Origin: Evernia prunastri
Taxonomy: Eukaryota; Ascomycota; Lecanoromycetes; Lecanorales; Parmeliaceae
Assembly (NCBI GenBank): GCA_003184365.1
Contig: NKYR01000079.1
Coordinates: 124,001-188,000, forward strand
Reading direction: 5' to 3'
DNA length: 64,000 nt
The notes under the pieces are model-generated. The model did not search any database and was not told the origin of the DNA. It worked only from the letters and a program-made list of their open reading frames with translations. Of this stretch, positions 21,801 to 35,548 are shown one piece after another; within the stretch, counting starts at the first letter, position 1; each line of letters begins with the position of its first letter. The translations under genes and the position numbers were made by a program.

Positions 21801-24800
21801 GAACTCCTAGATTTGTATCCTTGTTTCCATACATGCGACTTCTATCATTCCATTCAGCTCGAATCATAAGTAAGCATGTCCCACCAAAAGGCACAGAAAC
21901 GAGGGAGAGGACACGCAGGTCCTTCCTATCTAGAGCGAAGACTTTCACATCCCCACTTCCAGCCCAGACACTTCTAGTCGTTTGTGGCCTGCTGTGCCGA
22001 CACGTCGAAGACTAGCTTCGCGAGGTCTCTGATGTCAACTCCGTGGTCATGCACTGTCTCTCTCTATCACATCTTGACTTCCACGCCTTCCTACACCGCC
22101 GGCTTCTTTGACGCAGGACTGGTGAAGGCCAGCCTATCTATGAGACTTAAATCGGGATCCAGACATGGTGACCTTTCCCACAGCACGAGCGTGGAAACTC
22201 CGAAGATGCGATGTGAGGCATCGCTTTCATACCCCTCCTATACCACTCCCATCCGACTAAGTGAACGTGTCCTTAAGCTCGCGAGCCTCCCCAGTCAGTA
22301 GCGATCGACCTATCTCCGTTACACCGCTTGGGGGGAGATGTTACTTCTCTTACGCGCACGTTTCGGCTGCTGGTACGGTGGTACTGGTGAGGTTGATGCG
22401 GCCGTTCTTGGGGAGAGAGGGGGTGGAGACAAAGATGGTTGGTAGCAAAGACGCGATTCTGGGCGATACAGGGTTTGCGGCGTACAGTTGGGGTGTAAGA
22501 TGTCTTCGTTTCTGGAAAGGTTCCGCTTGGGGAATGGATGTGGGGGTTTGCTGGTGGTGGGTTGGTGAGTGAGTGGGCTAGTGAAATCTACCGATACCGT
22601 CACCGTGAATACGCGGAGTAGGATGATACAAGCACGGGCGTGGGCGGGCGGGACGAAATAGTCAAATACCCGTGTGAAGCCCCTGGTGTACAGGGCTCCC
22701 TCACGCACGACGTGCATTTCCTTGCTAATACGTGCGCGACGCGATCTCTGTGTTTAGCCTCAACGAGAATGCACTATGCGCTCTGGGCTGAACGCTATGG
22801 AGTCCCCCAGTCCCCCCCCTCTGCCGTGGCGATTTCGCCGCAGCAATACCATCGCTTTCATCATCGGACCGCGACGAAAGACGAAACGATCCGTTACGTT
22901 GCAACATGGGGTCGAAGATGGCGTTTCGTCGCCGTTTCTCCACTCACAATCTGGATTTCTTTGCAATACCCGATAGGTGGGACTCGCTTCCTCTAGCTTC
23001 TTGCGCGGAGTCGCAGGTCTGGCTACCGCGACACTTTGGGTATAGTATAGCCTTCGAGGAGGTCCGTCTTATGAGATGGGTGAGTTTTGTTGGGTGAGAT
23101 GGTGCGTGGTGCTCTAGCGGTGATGGATCCAGCTATGATTTGCATATTGTCTCGGCCTCACGGCCTTGCGTAAGCTGGTGCCTGCGATTCCCTCCCGCTT
23201 CCCCTGTTCTCCTCCCCAGTCTTATCGTAATCGTAGCACAACAGCATGTCTGTTCACCTCCCATATGTGCGTCGCGCTTCTCGACGATTTTGCTCTTTTG
23301 AGAAAGGAGAAAGGGATCTATTTGAGCCTGTCGATCTCGCGTACTGCATCTGAAAGAGTGCCCCGCACGTTTCAAGTCGTCCCATACATCTAGAAAGACT
23401 TATCTGATTACAGTAGTGCATTAATGATCTTTTTGGTAATGTAGTACGTCAAGTATTATAACAAGAGGCAATAACTGTTTCATAAATGAATGGTGTTATC
23501 CATGGCTGAGTACGTTATTTTAAATGTGAATTGGTTCTATGATATGCATGCTATGAATTCATGAACGAATAGTAAAAATACGATTAGGTTACTCATGGGG
23601 GACAACAATATCCATCGGTGGTGCGGGTATCACTGGCTACATGAGTTCTCCCCTGCCTTAAAAGGGCTTTCGATGTTACTTTGCTAAGGCGAGCAATAAG
23701 TTGGGAGGTAGATCACTCTTAAAGCCCTGTAAGACTCGTCGGATCTGGAGATGAGATGATATCGTCAGAGCCGAGAAGAGTAGGACAGCCGTCACCACAT
23801 ACTCAGAGCCTCCTCGTCTACGTTTACATGACATGTCTCGCGGACACTTCTCTCCCACTGAAGAACATTTCCCCCGATTCCAGTTCTCCACGAAGAAAGA
23901 TAAAGCACGAAGCCGACAAGACCCTTCGCCCCTGGAAGATAGAAGGGCGCTTGAGATGGAGCTCTAGATCAGAAGGCAAACGGCAAGCCGATGACCAAGA
24001 GCGAAGGCCTACCTGACTACTCTCGATGAAAGCTTTCATCCTACATGGCGAGGGAAAGCCCATATTCCTTCCAATCTGCTCTCCAACAGCCCCACTTGCC
24101 AACTCACGCCTCACATTCCGAACGAATTTTCACACTCCAAAAGCCATCCCTCTGACGCGCCCACCCTTTCAGCTATCTTTGCCTACCTCCCATCTCCTCA
24201 TCGGTCACGTATCATCCAGAACACACGCACACTCCGTCCCAGAATCAGCTCAAACCGCACAGGCCGCCTTCTCGCCCACTACCTCCGGGCCCTTGCCCAT
24301 CTCTCCAGCTACGTACGCACGCACGGACGTGTGGGGGTGATTGGCTGTACATTCGTATTGGTTGGTCAGGGTGGGAACCTTGTTGGACGGCGACGAAAAC
24401 AGTGCCAGGTCGCTTGCCACATGTGTGGCTGAATATGGAAAGTGAACGCCTCTTCCTGCATGAAATTTTCGAATCACAAGCTAAATTTTCACCACTGTAC
24501 AATTCATCATGGTTTGCCGCTTCGATTCCGGTAGAAGAAGCTACGATGCGTACCGGGAATTCGAGGTGCTTGCGAGACGAAGGGAAACGGGAGGGAGGCA
24601 AATCAAATATCACCACCAACAGCACCACCTCGCTTATCGAAAATCTCTCCCTCTGTATCTCAATGCCTTGATCCTTAACCCTCCGACACCACTTCCCGGG
24701 TAGCCTTCATTTCGCGGTGCGCGCGAGGGAGAGGAGAACGTGGAGCGAGACGGAGGATGGAAAGACCGGCGATCAATGACTGGTCACTGGCACCGTTTGC

Positions 24801-25300
24801 GTTGCTGTCAACGGAGAAATAGAGAGGCTTGAGTGCTCTGTTGATGTTATCCTTTTATCTAGTTCGATATCAAGTAGAGTAGAGTTGAATAGAGTAGATG
24901 AAAGCAGAGTCAAATGAAACAATGTAAGATAGAGCAAAGTAGATCTAGATCATGAAGCTCGACATGATACCAAACGGGGGCGGCTGTTACGGTCGCCGCG
25001 GGCGAAGAAGGTATCACGAACTATGAGCGCGCTGTGCGTATGCTGGATCCACGGGCAGCGAATCGGGGAGGTAGGTATTTATGTACTCTGCCCACGCGTG
25101 GGCTAGACGGCCCGGACCGGCGAGCAGAGCTCAGGAGCGCAGACGCGACGTGAGGCGGAAATCCCTCACCGTCGTCGCCTTGGACCGAGTTGTGGAATGC
25201 AGAAGGCTGATAAAGGGACATGCGGTATTTCGGAGAACGAGGCGTTTGGGCTGAGCGGCATATTTGGGAGGGGAAGTCAGCGGCATCGTAGGGCTATGTC
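18854..25300. other. 6.4-kb gene-poor region
   Basis: No frame above about 140 codons has recognisable features, and none connects into a plausible spliced gene by eye. It includes a T/C run at about 21154-21190 and degenerate AGTAGAG repeats at about 24866-24950. No AT-rich RIP-like block is apparent, because base composition stays mixed. Confidence 0.35.
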
Positions 25301-26060
25301 TTAGACGAAGGAGGGGGGGGGGGGAGAGAGAGAGATGGGATTTTTAGGGCGGTGCGGCTATGCTGTTCGGGTGGAATGGAGCAACGAGGGGACGAGACGG
25401 TGCATGTCTGGTGCGTGATGAGCAGGGTATCTGTTATCCGGTGGAGGAGCCAAGATCACAGCGCTCCACTCGATCTTCTTCAGCAGTGGGAGGCTTTCCA
25501 CATTCCGCCTCCAGCCATGGTATCTCTCTTGAACCACAAACGTAGTCATGTTCTTCTGTGCCGACGGCATCCTAATGATCAACATCCACGTAGGATCGCC
25601 GATCAAAGGCTCATGTTCCAACCAACCGTACCGTATGACATACAAGCCAGTCGTGCCGCCTCCTGTGCGTGATAGTCCACCAGCAGCCGCCCCGACACGC
25701 CCACGTATCCCGGGAATGGAAGTTTCTGGTGGCCGCCGGAGTGCTACCATGAGGAGAAAGGCAGCAGGTCAGAGTCGGGCGCCGTGCAAAGTTGGAGGTG
25801 GGGGGGGGGAGCTCCTGTGCTGCATGGCGGCATTGGGTTAGCAGAGACACGACGGGCTTTCGCCAGTAGGATGTACGCAGGACACACCGAGATCGAGTCG
25901 TTCGACCCTGCGAGGTAACGGCAGCTCTTGGGATTCCCTCGGCTGTAGATGCGCGTTTTCCACATACTGCCTGGGCGCTATGTGGTTGGACTTCGCTTCT
26001 CTGGGATTCGAGAATGCTTGGTGTGGAAGTTGATAATCGTTTTGGAGGCTTCATGACGTT
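25301..26060 (-). other. Possible decayed or unrecognised minus-strand gene
   Basis: Two overlapping minus-strand frames (25358-25750 and 25611-26054) read through one another. The first contains a fairly protein-like stretch, LYVIRYGWLEHEPLIGDPTW then TTFVVQERYHGWRRNVESLP. G-runs flank it at about 25312-25324 and 25801-25810. I do not recognise a family, and the frame change could be an intron, a frameshift or chance. Confidence 0.2.
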
Positions 26061-29000
26061 GACAGTGTGGATCGGCCCTTTGCCTCACGGCGAGCTTCTT
26101 CATCAGCCAAGATATGCTCTTCATGGCTGTCCGTAGTTGAAGAACAATCCGTTGCCTTTCATCTCACCGAGTGTCATGTTGGGGATGCTGGAGTCGGTAT
26201 TATGAGGTACTGGTATTGTAGCTGCTACCGTGTTAGAACTGACTATACGGCATGCTTAGCGTAGCCTAGGTACAGCTTGCTGGTTTAGCTAGAGTTTCGA
26301 TTAACAAGGTAGCGCTATAGCCGGACTCGATGCGAGTAGTAGGTCGAGGTAGGATCCGTTCGGTTTGACGTCCAGAGACTGCTGTTGACGACTCCTTGAG
26401 ATCAGAGTTAGAAAGTGGGTTTGGATTCAACAATATCTTGCTTCCCGGGAATAAGGAGAGCCTGAGCTCTTGGTACCCACTGCCTTTTGAATCTACTGAG
26501 ACTATACAAAAGCTACTCGGGGTTGGAAAGCTAGTTTGTCCCCAGAGACTGGCGAGGCGTCCTCGAAGAAAGTGGACTATCTTCCGAAGTAGTGTGTTGA
26601 GGCATTTTTTGGTGCTGCTATGGGCCTAGAGCAGAAGGGCCGTTTCGTTCGGCGTCGCTGAGTTGTAAAGGTGTTGGAGAACACCGGTTTCTTCCGTAGC
26701 TAGAGAGTATGGAAACGGGTAGAAGGAAGGCATTGGACGGGCCCTCAATTACCAACGACACACACAGACGCTAAAACGCTCGGCACTCATGCAGGAAAGA
26801 GTACGACCTTCTGGTTCCGTGATGCTCGCAGTGACCGCAGGATGTTCAGCACTCGCCTAGAAGAGAATAATGTTGCATCGTTATATGCATGGCTTTTGAA
26901 AAGAGCTGCTCAGATAGGATGCAACTAACGACAGTGAGACCGAAGCAGACGTGAGCTGGCCTATCAACGGCAAAAGAGCTGATGAGAGGCTTGCATGCTC
27001 TCAGCTCAGGCAACCACCATGATTTCGTACAAACAGCACTAAAGGGAGTCTCATGCGGCATTGACCGATGAAGGCGCATGATGGTGGGTCAGACATGTGG
27101 CAAGTGGGCGAGATGATGGTGTTGTGAGCGATTTCATCTCTAGTCCAGCACCTTATTCGTGACCTGCATGCTAAGTTCAAGTTTAACGCTGCACTTCTTC
27201 CAACCGGCGGATGTAGGTCGCATCCTTCAAAATTCCGTCCGTCTCCGTACTCGGTCAACGTGACGCATAGCGACCGTTCGTACGGTTTTCTCCTCGACAT
27301 GAAGCGGAGACTGATGGGGACAAAGAAATGCCAAAATGGAAGCAACACGAAGATCGCGCAGTATAAGCCACCACCACCCCATGAGTTGGCAATATCAGTT
27401 CATATATTATCACGTATAGAACACGAGCATTCGAAGCTGTAGGTCGAGTGCAGCAAATTTCCCGACTTGAGAATAGAGCTCACACAGCCTCCTACCATTT
27501 CCGTGGTGATGGGGGCGGAATCCTGGCCGGGTGGAGTCAGGCCAGCTATCTGTATCGCTGCAGCATAATCATGCAGGGCATTATCAGCCCACGCGGATTT
27601 GCACAAGAGAAATCACGAAATGGGAGAGAGGGGAGGAAAAGAATGATTCCAAAACATGCGACTTCATGACTCCATTAGTCCGAGGGCAGAGTCGTCCGTA
27701 CTAGTAGGCTTGTAGGGGTACAATCTGCGTTCAAGGTCTTTCCCACCGGGCCACCAGCACACTCTGCCACCCAGAAATCATAGGCTCATAGATCGCGGTG
27801 TGACATCGATCTGTATGCGGATGTGACGGCATCTGGAGATCGATTGGTTACCACACAGCGGAGTCCGATGCACACGCGTCAATAGTAATCTTATTACCAC
27901 AATCCCTTCAGGAGTTGGGACGGAATAGTATAGCAGATGGTAGCATTCGCACAATCTCGTGTTCCGTGCCGCAGGTGTCCGCATCGGTGCTAAAAGGGAT
28001 GCCCTTCTCGCTGTGCCGTAGCTAGATCGGTGTTAGCGTGTCAGGACAAGCGAAAAATCGTTTTCTGCTTTTTGGATAAAAGTTTCGTTTCACTTGTTTC
28101 AGCCTAACGAGGCTCACCCCATATTGCCCATGTGTCAACACTCAACGGACGGGTGGTTTTTAGCCGTGTAATCTTACGGTGAGTATGTATAATCATGTAC
28201 TAGGTTTGTTGTCATCGATGAAGACGTTGGGGCCATTGCTTTTCTAGACCCTGGACTTTGGTGAGTGCTGCGATGCATGCTAAGTTTGAGAGCTTCTGAG
28301 AAGTGCTTGTAGATCTCCATACAATGATGATACAGATGTTTGCGAACAAGGTTCGTTACTCGTTACTTCTGTTTCAATCATGACCGTTGCCTAAGGTGGG
28401 TAGAATCAGTAGTAGTCTGTCGTCTCCACTTGCTCTTTCTCTTTCTCCATTTGCCACTGAGGTACAACACATGCCCTCATTATCATTATCATCATCATCG
28501 TTATTCTGTTTCCTCGAGAAAAGAACAAGGTAAATGTTGAAATAGATTTCGCTACCTCGCTTTCTCCTTGTTCATGAGTCGAGTCCACTCGGGCATTATG
28601 CCCAGAGTCCAGACCAAGATCCAGGTAAGGGGGAACAACAAATCGAGGAGCGTTAAACCCGTTGAGGAGGTGCCCGGAACTTTTGTTTACCTTATCAACC
28701 CCACGGAGGATCGGCGAAACGGACAGTACCGATCGGCATAACGGACGTTTCAAGGCCCCGGGTTGCGGCTAATGCACCCTCATCGTCCTCATGGTCATGA
28801 ATCTTATGACCCGGCTTTATGAGGTATGATGCCATGATCCCCGGGCACCTCGTGGCCTCTAGGGGGCCCCTGGCGGTTGGGGTCAGCCATGGCCCCGAGG
28901 GAGTGGTCTGTGCTCTGTCATCCCTGTAGGTCATCCCTGTACAACAGTAATCGCATGAATGCATAGCCTATGAGACTGCCGCCTGGGGAATTTTAAAGGT

Positions 29001-29865
29001 TGACCTTAAGGTTCAACGCGCACTAGATATCTCAAGTCCGCCCCCCTAAGAAAAAGCCAAAAGCCCCCTGTATTCTTATTTGCCTGTGCCATTATTCTTG
29101 TTTTCTTATTTTTGTTTTTTTTATCATGTGGCAGCTGTGCCATGCTCGCACTCTCATTTCCCTCCCACCCCCACAGGGCCAAAGGTAAACGCATAATCGC
29201 TGAAAGGATCTTCTTCATGTTCGATGATTACCACAGCACCACCAGCTTCGAAAATCCCATCGACGGCTCCCTAAAAGATTATTCAGAGTAAAGCCCAGGT
29301 GTCTCTACGAGTGTGGCGTGTACCACTCTAACACATCATGTTCCTATTAAATTCCAAATCATAAAAAAATTAGCTACAACACGGGCGGCTGACTCGCTTT
29401 CTTGAAAGTATAGCTAGCGGCGATGGAAACGCAGCCTGGATCTATATTGGTTAGAGTCCAGAGACCGTGGAGCAAGTGGGCCTCTCCTCTCTCTACAGGC
29501 CAGGCAAGGCTATAGGTGGCGCAGATCCAGGCGTCTAAATCTCCACGTTACATGTCCTTTGCTTTTCTCCTCTTCGGATTCTTAAGAGGTGTTATCCTTG
29601 GATGTAAGTGAAAAGGAGGAAAAGCGACTGTCTATCAATCAACAAAACGTCACTGCATCTCCCACCCGTTTGGTCCCGAGATTTGCTCCTAACGCAAGCA
29701 AGCCATGGACCGACGACTCAGCCTCATTACTTAACAAATTTGCCCAAGCGGCCCCCAAAATTATATACAACTCGAATTACGAAGTTTGACCGCAGTTTAC
29801 GCTTCGATCAAGTTCTCTTCGTATATCAACTCTCTCGTCCCTCGAGGATACGAAGGAGTAGAGCA
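26061..29865. other. 3.8-kb stretch without a recognisable gene
   Basis: Frames are short (up to 115 codons). It has T-rich and TCAT-rich patches (about 28470-28505). The last few hundred bases probably hold the promoter of the SAT4-like gene. Confidence 0.35.
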
Positions 29866-31562
29866 ATGTTTCCCGGATTACCAACTGATACCAACCGTGG
29901 GCCAAGCTTACTTATTGCTGAATGGCTGACATTGGCTTTGGCTCTCATTGCTGTCGGCTTAAGACTTCATGGTCGATGCATTTCGCTGAACATCCCATCA
30001 TGGGACGACCATACAATACTGGCCGCCACCGTAGGTCTCAACGAGAAAATTGTAAAGCAAGTGTTCTCAGCTGATGTCGATTCAAGGCGTTTGGAGTTGC
30101 ACAGGCCGCCATCAGCATCATCCAGGTCGACAATCGATTCGGGCAGCATGCAGCAACTTTGGCTCCTCAGGAAATCTCAGCGACCATCATGTGGACGACC
30201 ATCAACCGGTTGCTTCAGATCCTCGGGACACTGCTGGTCCGAATTTCGGCTTGTCTCCTGGTTCTCCGAATGCCACCGGTTGGACAGACGAAGCAGCTGC
30301 ATGCTCGAGCAATCTACATGCTCATGATCTTTTTCGTCCTGATCTCGACCGCCTCATTTTTCCTCATATGCTTCCAGTGCACGCCAATTGATGGTCTGTG
30401 GGATAGAACAATTCACGCTCGGTGCATCCCGACGCAGACCTGGGATACAATTCAAAAAGTCACCGGTAGTAAGTCCTGGCCCTTCATCAATACAAAACTT
30501 AAAGCTTGCTCACCAGAAGTAGTCTTTGAAGTTGTCATGAACTTCCTTACTGCCAGTCTCCCGTTCATCTTCTTACTAAACCTCCAAACTCGTCTAAGGG
30601 AGAAGTGGGGGGTCATGACAATAGCCTTCTTAGCCTATGGGTAAGTGACCGTTCGTTGGAGGATGAATCCTGAGAAAACCGAATCTCTAGCTGACTGGTT
30701 TCTAGCACTGCCGGTGCTACCATTTGCCGAGTTTACTGTGGGAAAGGCGGTAACGATCCCAGCTGTAGGTCATCTTGAATGGACCCAGTAACAAATCCAG
30801 CTAATCAATTCGATCCCAGGGGATCTGGCATGCGTTCAGATTTGTTTGAGCATCGAACAAAACATTGGCACCGTCATCACCACAATCCCTACCCTGGGCG
30901 ACCCATTCTTCATCTTCCTCAATCACACCCGCACCTCTTTCCTAGGCAGGTATTTCTGGCCCAATCCACCGCTTCCCTCCTGCTGGGCGGATTCGCAAAG
31001 CGATGATATCCACCTGCAGCATCTGCCCAACTTTCCAGATTGGCAATTCGACCCCGAATCCGGCGCAGCAGACGAGGATGCCGACTTCTGGCACGCGGTG
31101 GACTTACAGATGGGAGACTTGAGCTTCGACGCGTGCGCTCAACCGCAAAAACCGTATCGTTCAAGCAAGCCCAGTTCTCGACAATCCAGCAAGACCCGCT
31201 CTCGTTGGGGCAGCAGATCTTCATCTCGGTGGGGTAGCCGATCGAGCAGTCCAAAATCGAACACAATGAAGCCAACAAACTCAAAGGGATCTCTTCCCAA
31301 ATCCACCACTCCCAAAGGAACTCCCCTAAAATCGACCCCGACTTCCACTCCTCCCAAATCCACCACCCCCACATCCACTCCCCCCAAATCCAACACCCCC
31401 AGGTCCAGCAAACACAATTCACGAATGCACTCCCGCCGACCCAGCATCGACAGATCACCTGGGAGCTCGGACAGACGGAGTTTCCGGAGCATGATATCGC
31501 GGCCGTCATCCTGGGTGAGATGGAGTTGGAGGGCCGGGGACGATCCGGGTTATGAACCATGA
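29866..31562 (+). CDS. SAT4/rhodopsin-like fungal integral membrane protein
   Basis: The ATG at 29866 starts MFPGLPTDTNRGPSLLIAEW, the usual beginning of this family. Exon 1 ends at 30030, the intron is 30031-30086 (56 nt), and exon 2 starts AFGVAQAAISIIQVDNRFGQ. Conserved marks are the SWDDHTI phrase, FQCTPIDGLWD and EVVMNFLTASLPFIFLLNLQ. A 48-nt in-frame segment at 30469-30516 has perfect intron ends and interrupts the family pattern, so it is probably spliced out. Another intron starts at 30641 (GTAAGT). The boundary of the last intron, near 30775-30830, is uncertain. Several hydrophobic helices are visible. The C-terminal 180 residues are hydrophilic, with Ser/Pro/Thr-Lys repeats (SRWGSRSS and TPxSTPPKS units). 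The family is a large fungal group of heptahelical proteins, some linked to surface sensing. Ligand and role here are unknown. Confidence 0.75.
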
Positions 31563-34500
31563 TGAACCGACATGACTTGGGCTATACAAACTTGGAAAAA
31601 AATATACTGGGCTTGACGGATGGAAGACGGCGGAGAAGGAATACACAGAAGACATGCGAAGATGTTCATCGCCACGGCGAATGCTCGCGAGGAGCTAAAC
31701 ATCGGGACGCGCATGGAAGTGGAGAGTCGAAGAAGGGAGGCAGAAGACGGATGGAACAGCGGCAAAATATTGCCATGGCGGCCCTGACAAGACACGCAGC
31801 CCGGCATCATCTGCAGGAGTGGCAGTGGCAATGACAGTGGCAGTGATAGTGGCAGGACGACCGAACGAAATAGAAATATCGCAGCGACGTCCATCAGGTC
31901 CGAATCGCAATCAATCCAATGCCCGCTCCTCCTCATTCTCTATCCATCCTCACTCAGCAAAGATGCCGCTATACGAAAGTTGGGAAGAAGAAGCATAAAA
32001 GAGGACGCATGGAATCAGACGCATGAATAAAATAACCACTCACTCATCTACGGTTTCCGGAAGCGAAAGAACAACAATCGCCGTAGCTAGGTCAATAGAA
32101 CAATAAAAAAAAACACACACACACACAATACATACCTTCCTTCGAATCCAGATCCATGTTCATATCCACATCTAATTGATCCATTGATCCATCCTTCTCC
32201 ACCCCCCTTTCCCCCGCCCCTACGTAAAAAAAAGAGCACAAAGGGCGCGCCTTCGCGCTTTTTGTACACGGAACACCCCAACGTCTCAAACACACGAAAC
32301 ACCCCAGCCTCTCTCCCTTCTCTCTCTCCGAGCTCGTTGTTATCGTTGTGCTTACTATCGTTGTTATTATTGGTGTTGGCGTTTCACATCTCCCTTGCGT
32401 TTCATATTCCCAGCGCCCCCATTTCGCACTGGTTTCGCGTTCATTTCCCGTCCAGGAAGACGACGGAACTTAGGTTGCGAATGCCATCAGCGTCGGACGG
32501 GCGAGTACAGTAATCCAGTAAATGATTAGATAAGTAAACAAGCAAACAAGCAAGTAAGTAAATAAGTAAGTAAGTAACAAGCGAAGAGGGGCCGTAGGCC
32601 TTTTTATTTCCCCCTTCTGTCATGTCTCGTTTAGGTAGCCCGGTGATATAATGCTGGGGGCGGTTTTTCCTTCCTTTTGGCGGGGGTGTATCCAGCCGGG
32701 GCCCCGGGGGGGGGGAGAGCAGGGAGGGAGAAAGTTTCTACGCGAGGAAGGGAGGGGGTTTTTAGGGAGTATATTTGTTTTTTGTTCCTGTTTTGTGGTT
32801 TTCTTCTTCTAATCCTGTTTCTTCTTCGTCGTCGTCGTCGTCTTCTTCTTCTTCGGCTCCTCTCCCTCGTTCAACTCCTCCACCTGTGCGCGCCTCCCCC
32901 CACGCCTTAACTTCCCACTCGTCCTCCCTCCCACTCTCCCATCTCACCTCAAATCCACATCCATCGCCACTCCCCAAGAAACCCTTCTCGTTTCCTCATC
33001 ACGCTGCTCGATACCAACTTTGCACAGCATTCACCGACGAGGCGGCATCCTCAACGCAGCGAGCGATCGAGATGGGTAGGTTGGGTTGGTGGGATGTGAA
33101 GACTTGTGCTGCCAATCTACTTGGCGACTGGGATAGGGTGAAAGGGAAGGCAGGTGAGGGAGGAAGCGGGCAAACCGGCAAGAAAGCCCAGAGACGTACG
33201 CATGCGCCGCGTGCGAGGGAGCTAAACTGGCCTTAAATAGCTAGGAAGTGTCTCGGTGCGTCGAGTCGATCCACGACGATCGAACGCAGCCAACCGCGTT
33301 GAAAGCTGTTGTGGAACTCAACCAGTTGTTGAGAAGAAATCTCTCATAACCGCGGGGCGACGATGGCGTCCGGTGTTGATCTACGAATGTCCCCAGGATG
33401 AGGTGGGTAGCGAGGGCAGCGAGGTTAGTCGTGGAGAAAGACGAGGCGCTCCGTCCTAGGAATGGTTCAGAATGAGCAGGCGGAGCAAACAACATTTCAC
33501 AGTCGCTGAGCGGGGCGGGGCTCATACCCCTGCTGTCACCAGTGCGAGCTTCTGACGTGAACATGAGCGGAAGATGATAGGTACGGTTATAGGGGCGTTC
33601 ATTCTCCTTTCTACATACGTTGTTAGTCTACCATCTACATAAGTACAGTAAGAACTATCATCACAAACGAGCCACGCGAGCCTCAAAACTCAATATCCCA
33701 TCTCCCTCTCCCGCCCCCAGATTAACAACACCCTAGCGGATGGGGGCCGAAAAGTGGAAAGGGAAGAGAGTCCAAAGAGGTCATTTTAGCATTTTGGTAA
33801 GTCAAGCCGACGAGAAGTGTAAGTCTGCCGGAAGCGGGATAGTCGATGCAACAGAATTTGACCCTCGCAACCGTGCCTGTGTCGGTGCTAGCGGGAAGTG
33901 GTGATCGATCGGGTTGGGGTTTGGCTTCAGACCTAAGTCCTTTCCGTCATCTCAGCGTTTGTTGTGCTTATTATGCGTTATACCAAGTTACCAACTCTCC
34001 TCAACATCATGCCGTCGTATCGACTTATAATTACAATAGGCAGTACGGTAAATTGTTGTAACGATAGCCCCAGCACTATCTAATCCTATGCCGTTGAGGT
34101 TAGAGGGTACAGTGAAAGTCTGATCATCGAGGGAGCCTTGATATCAGCGAATGAGTGCTGCTTCTCTGTTCTTGGTAGTGTGGACAACGTCAACTTTTCA
34201 CATCTGTACGACTGCTATATTTACATATCCGGGCGAAAGGACGTCGTTGCCAATCCCTAGTGATAGGTTGTGTACGTTCGCCTTCAGGGTAGAACATAAA
34301 CCCGATGCTACTTAGGCATGGTACCCAGATGTTACATGCTCTGTGAATTCAATTCTAGACAAAGAAAGAGAACTAGACGTTGACTGGCTTCCCTCTTGCT
34401 TGAACCACTTACCTTTACGTCGCAAACAGCCACATCTCAATAGTGAAAAGAAAATGGCATCTTTGCCTCGTCGATTTGAAGACTTTCTAGACCTCACGTA

Positions 34501-35548
34501 GGCAAGGCAGAGTTGTGGAGGATTTCAAGGAAAATTCGGTGTTACAGATTGCTGCTTGTACGACTTACGAATTGGCAATCTTTTGACTTGATCTTGACAT
34601 CGCATGAGTATACAAACACACTGATAATATTCAGCCGACTAGGAGGGATCTCAACTGCAGCGAAGGGGCACCCAGTTTCCCCCGTCATTCATCCAACACG
34701 AGCAATTTCTGAAGAACGAGCGGTGAGCCTGAGCGGCATCACAGCGAGCGGATAAAGTAGTAATAGGGTTGGTTTTTGCGGAGAACGCCCTAAGCCCCAC
34801 CCTGTAAATTCTTTTGGACCGGAACTCTGCCTCCCCCACTCACCCAAGAACTGCCCCGGATGCACCGGACCCGCCCCAAGAACCAACCCCGGAAACTTGA
34901 AAACCAACTTCAGATATCTCTCGACTCGAAATCCCGAGAATTTTTGGAGTAGACATAGAGACGTGAATTTCACGAATGTCGACGTTGTCTATAAGAACGT
35001 CCATTTCATTAATGATATGGATCCCCTATAAGGTGTATAACACGGAATAGTCTATACATACTGTTGTAAATGAGGATATCCGCCTATAATGCGGAACATA
35101 CACTCTACCTTCTTTCGGATCTTCGGTGCGTGAAATCATGGGGAACGGCCACACCACTGTACATAACCCACCCGAGCCTTGACCTCTGCAGAAGCATCAA
35201 AGCCAGTTAGCCTTCCTCAAGATCCGGCAGTAGTGGTTCCTGTAAGCTTTTCAAGTCTCAAGACTGTTTGTTGTACAAGGGAAGAGCGCATTCCGTATCA
35301 GCAGGAGTTTGGGAAGGCAATACCCGTCGCCAGCTCGCAGCCATGTCAGAACATAAATTACACCGCACTTGATGATCCCATGACCTGCTCCCTCCGTATC
35401 TGAATTAAGAAGGACACCATGTGCAAAGAATTTTGGTTGCCAAACATTGAAGTATGTCTCGGTCTCAAACATCTCTCTCTCAGGCCTGCTCTCTCTCTAG
35501 TGTGACAGCCTGCTTTCTTCTCGTATCCTGTTTCTTGCGCTACAAAGT
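31563..35548. other. 4-kb region without a gene, rich in simple repeats
   Basis: Low-complexity tracts dominate: ACACAC at about 32112-32127, AAGTAAGTA units at about 32531-32577, a TCGTCGTCG/TTCTTC run at about 32816-32860, and G-runs near 32700-32715. Open frames are low-complexity or short. Nothing here looks like a real gene. Confidence 0.4.
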
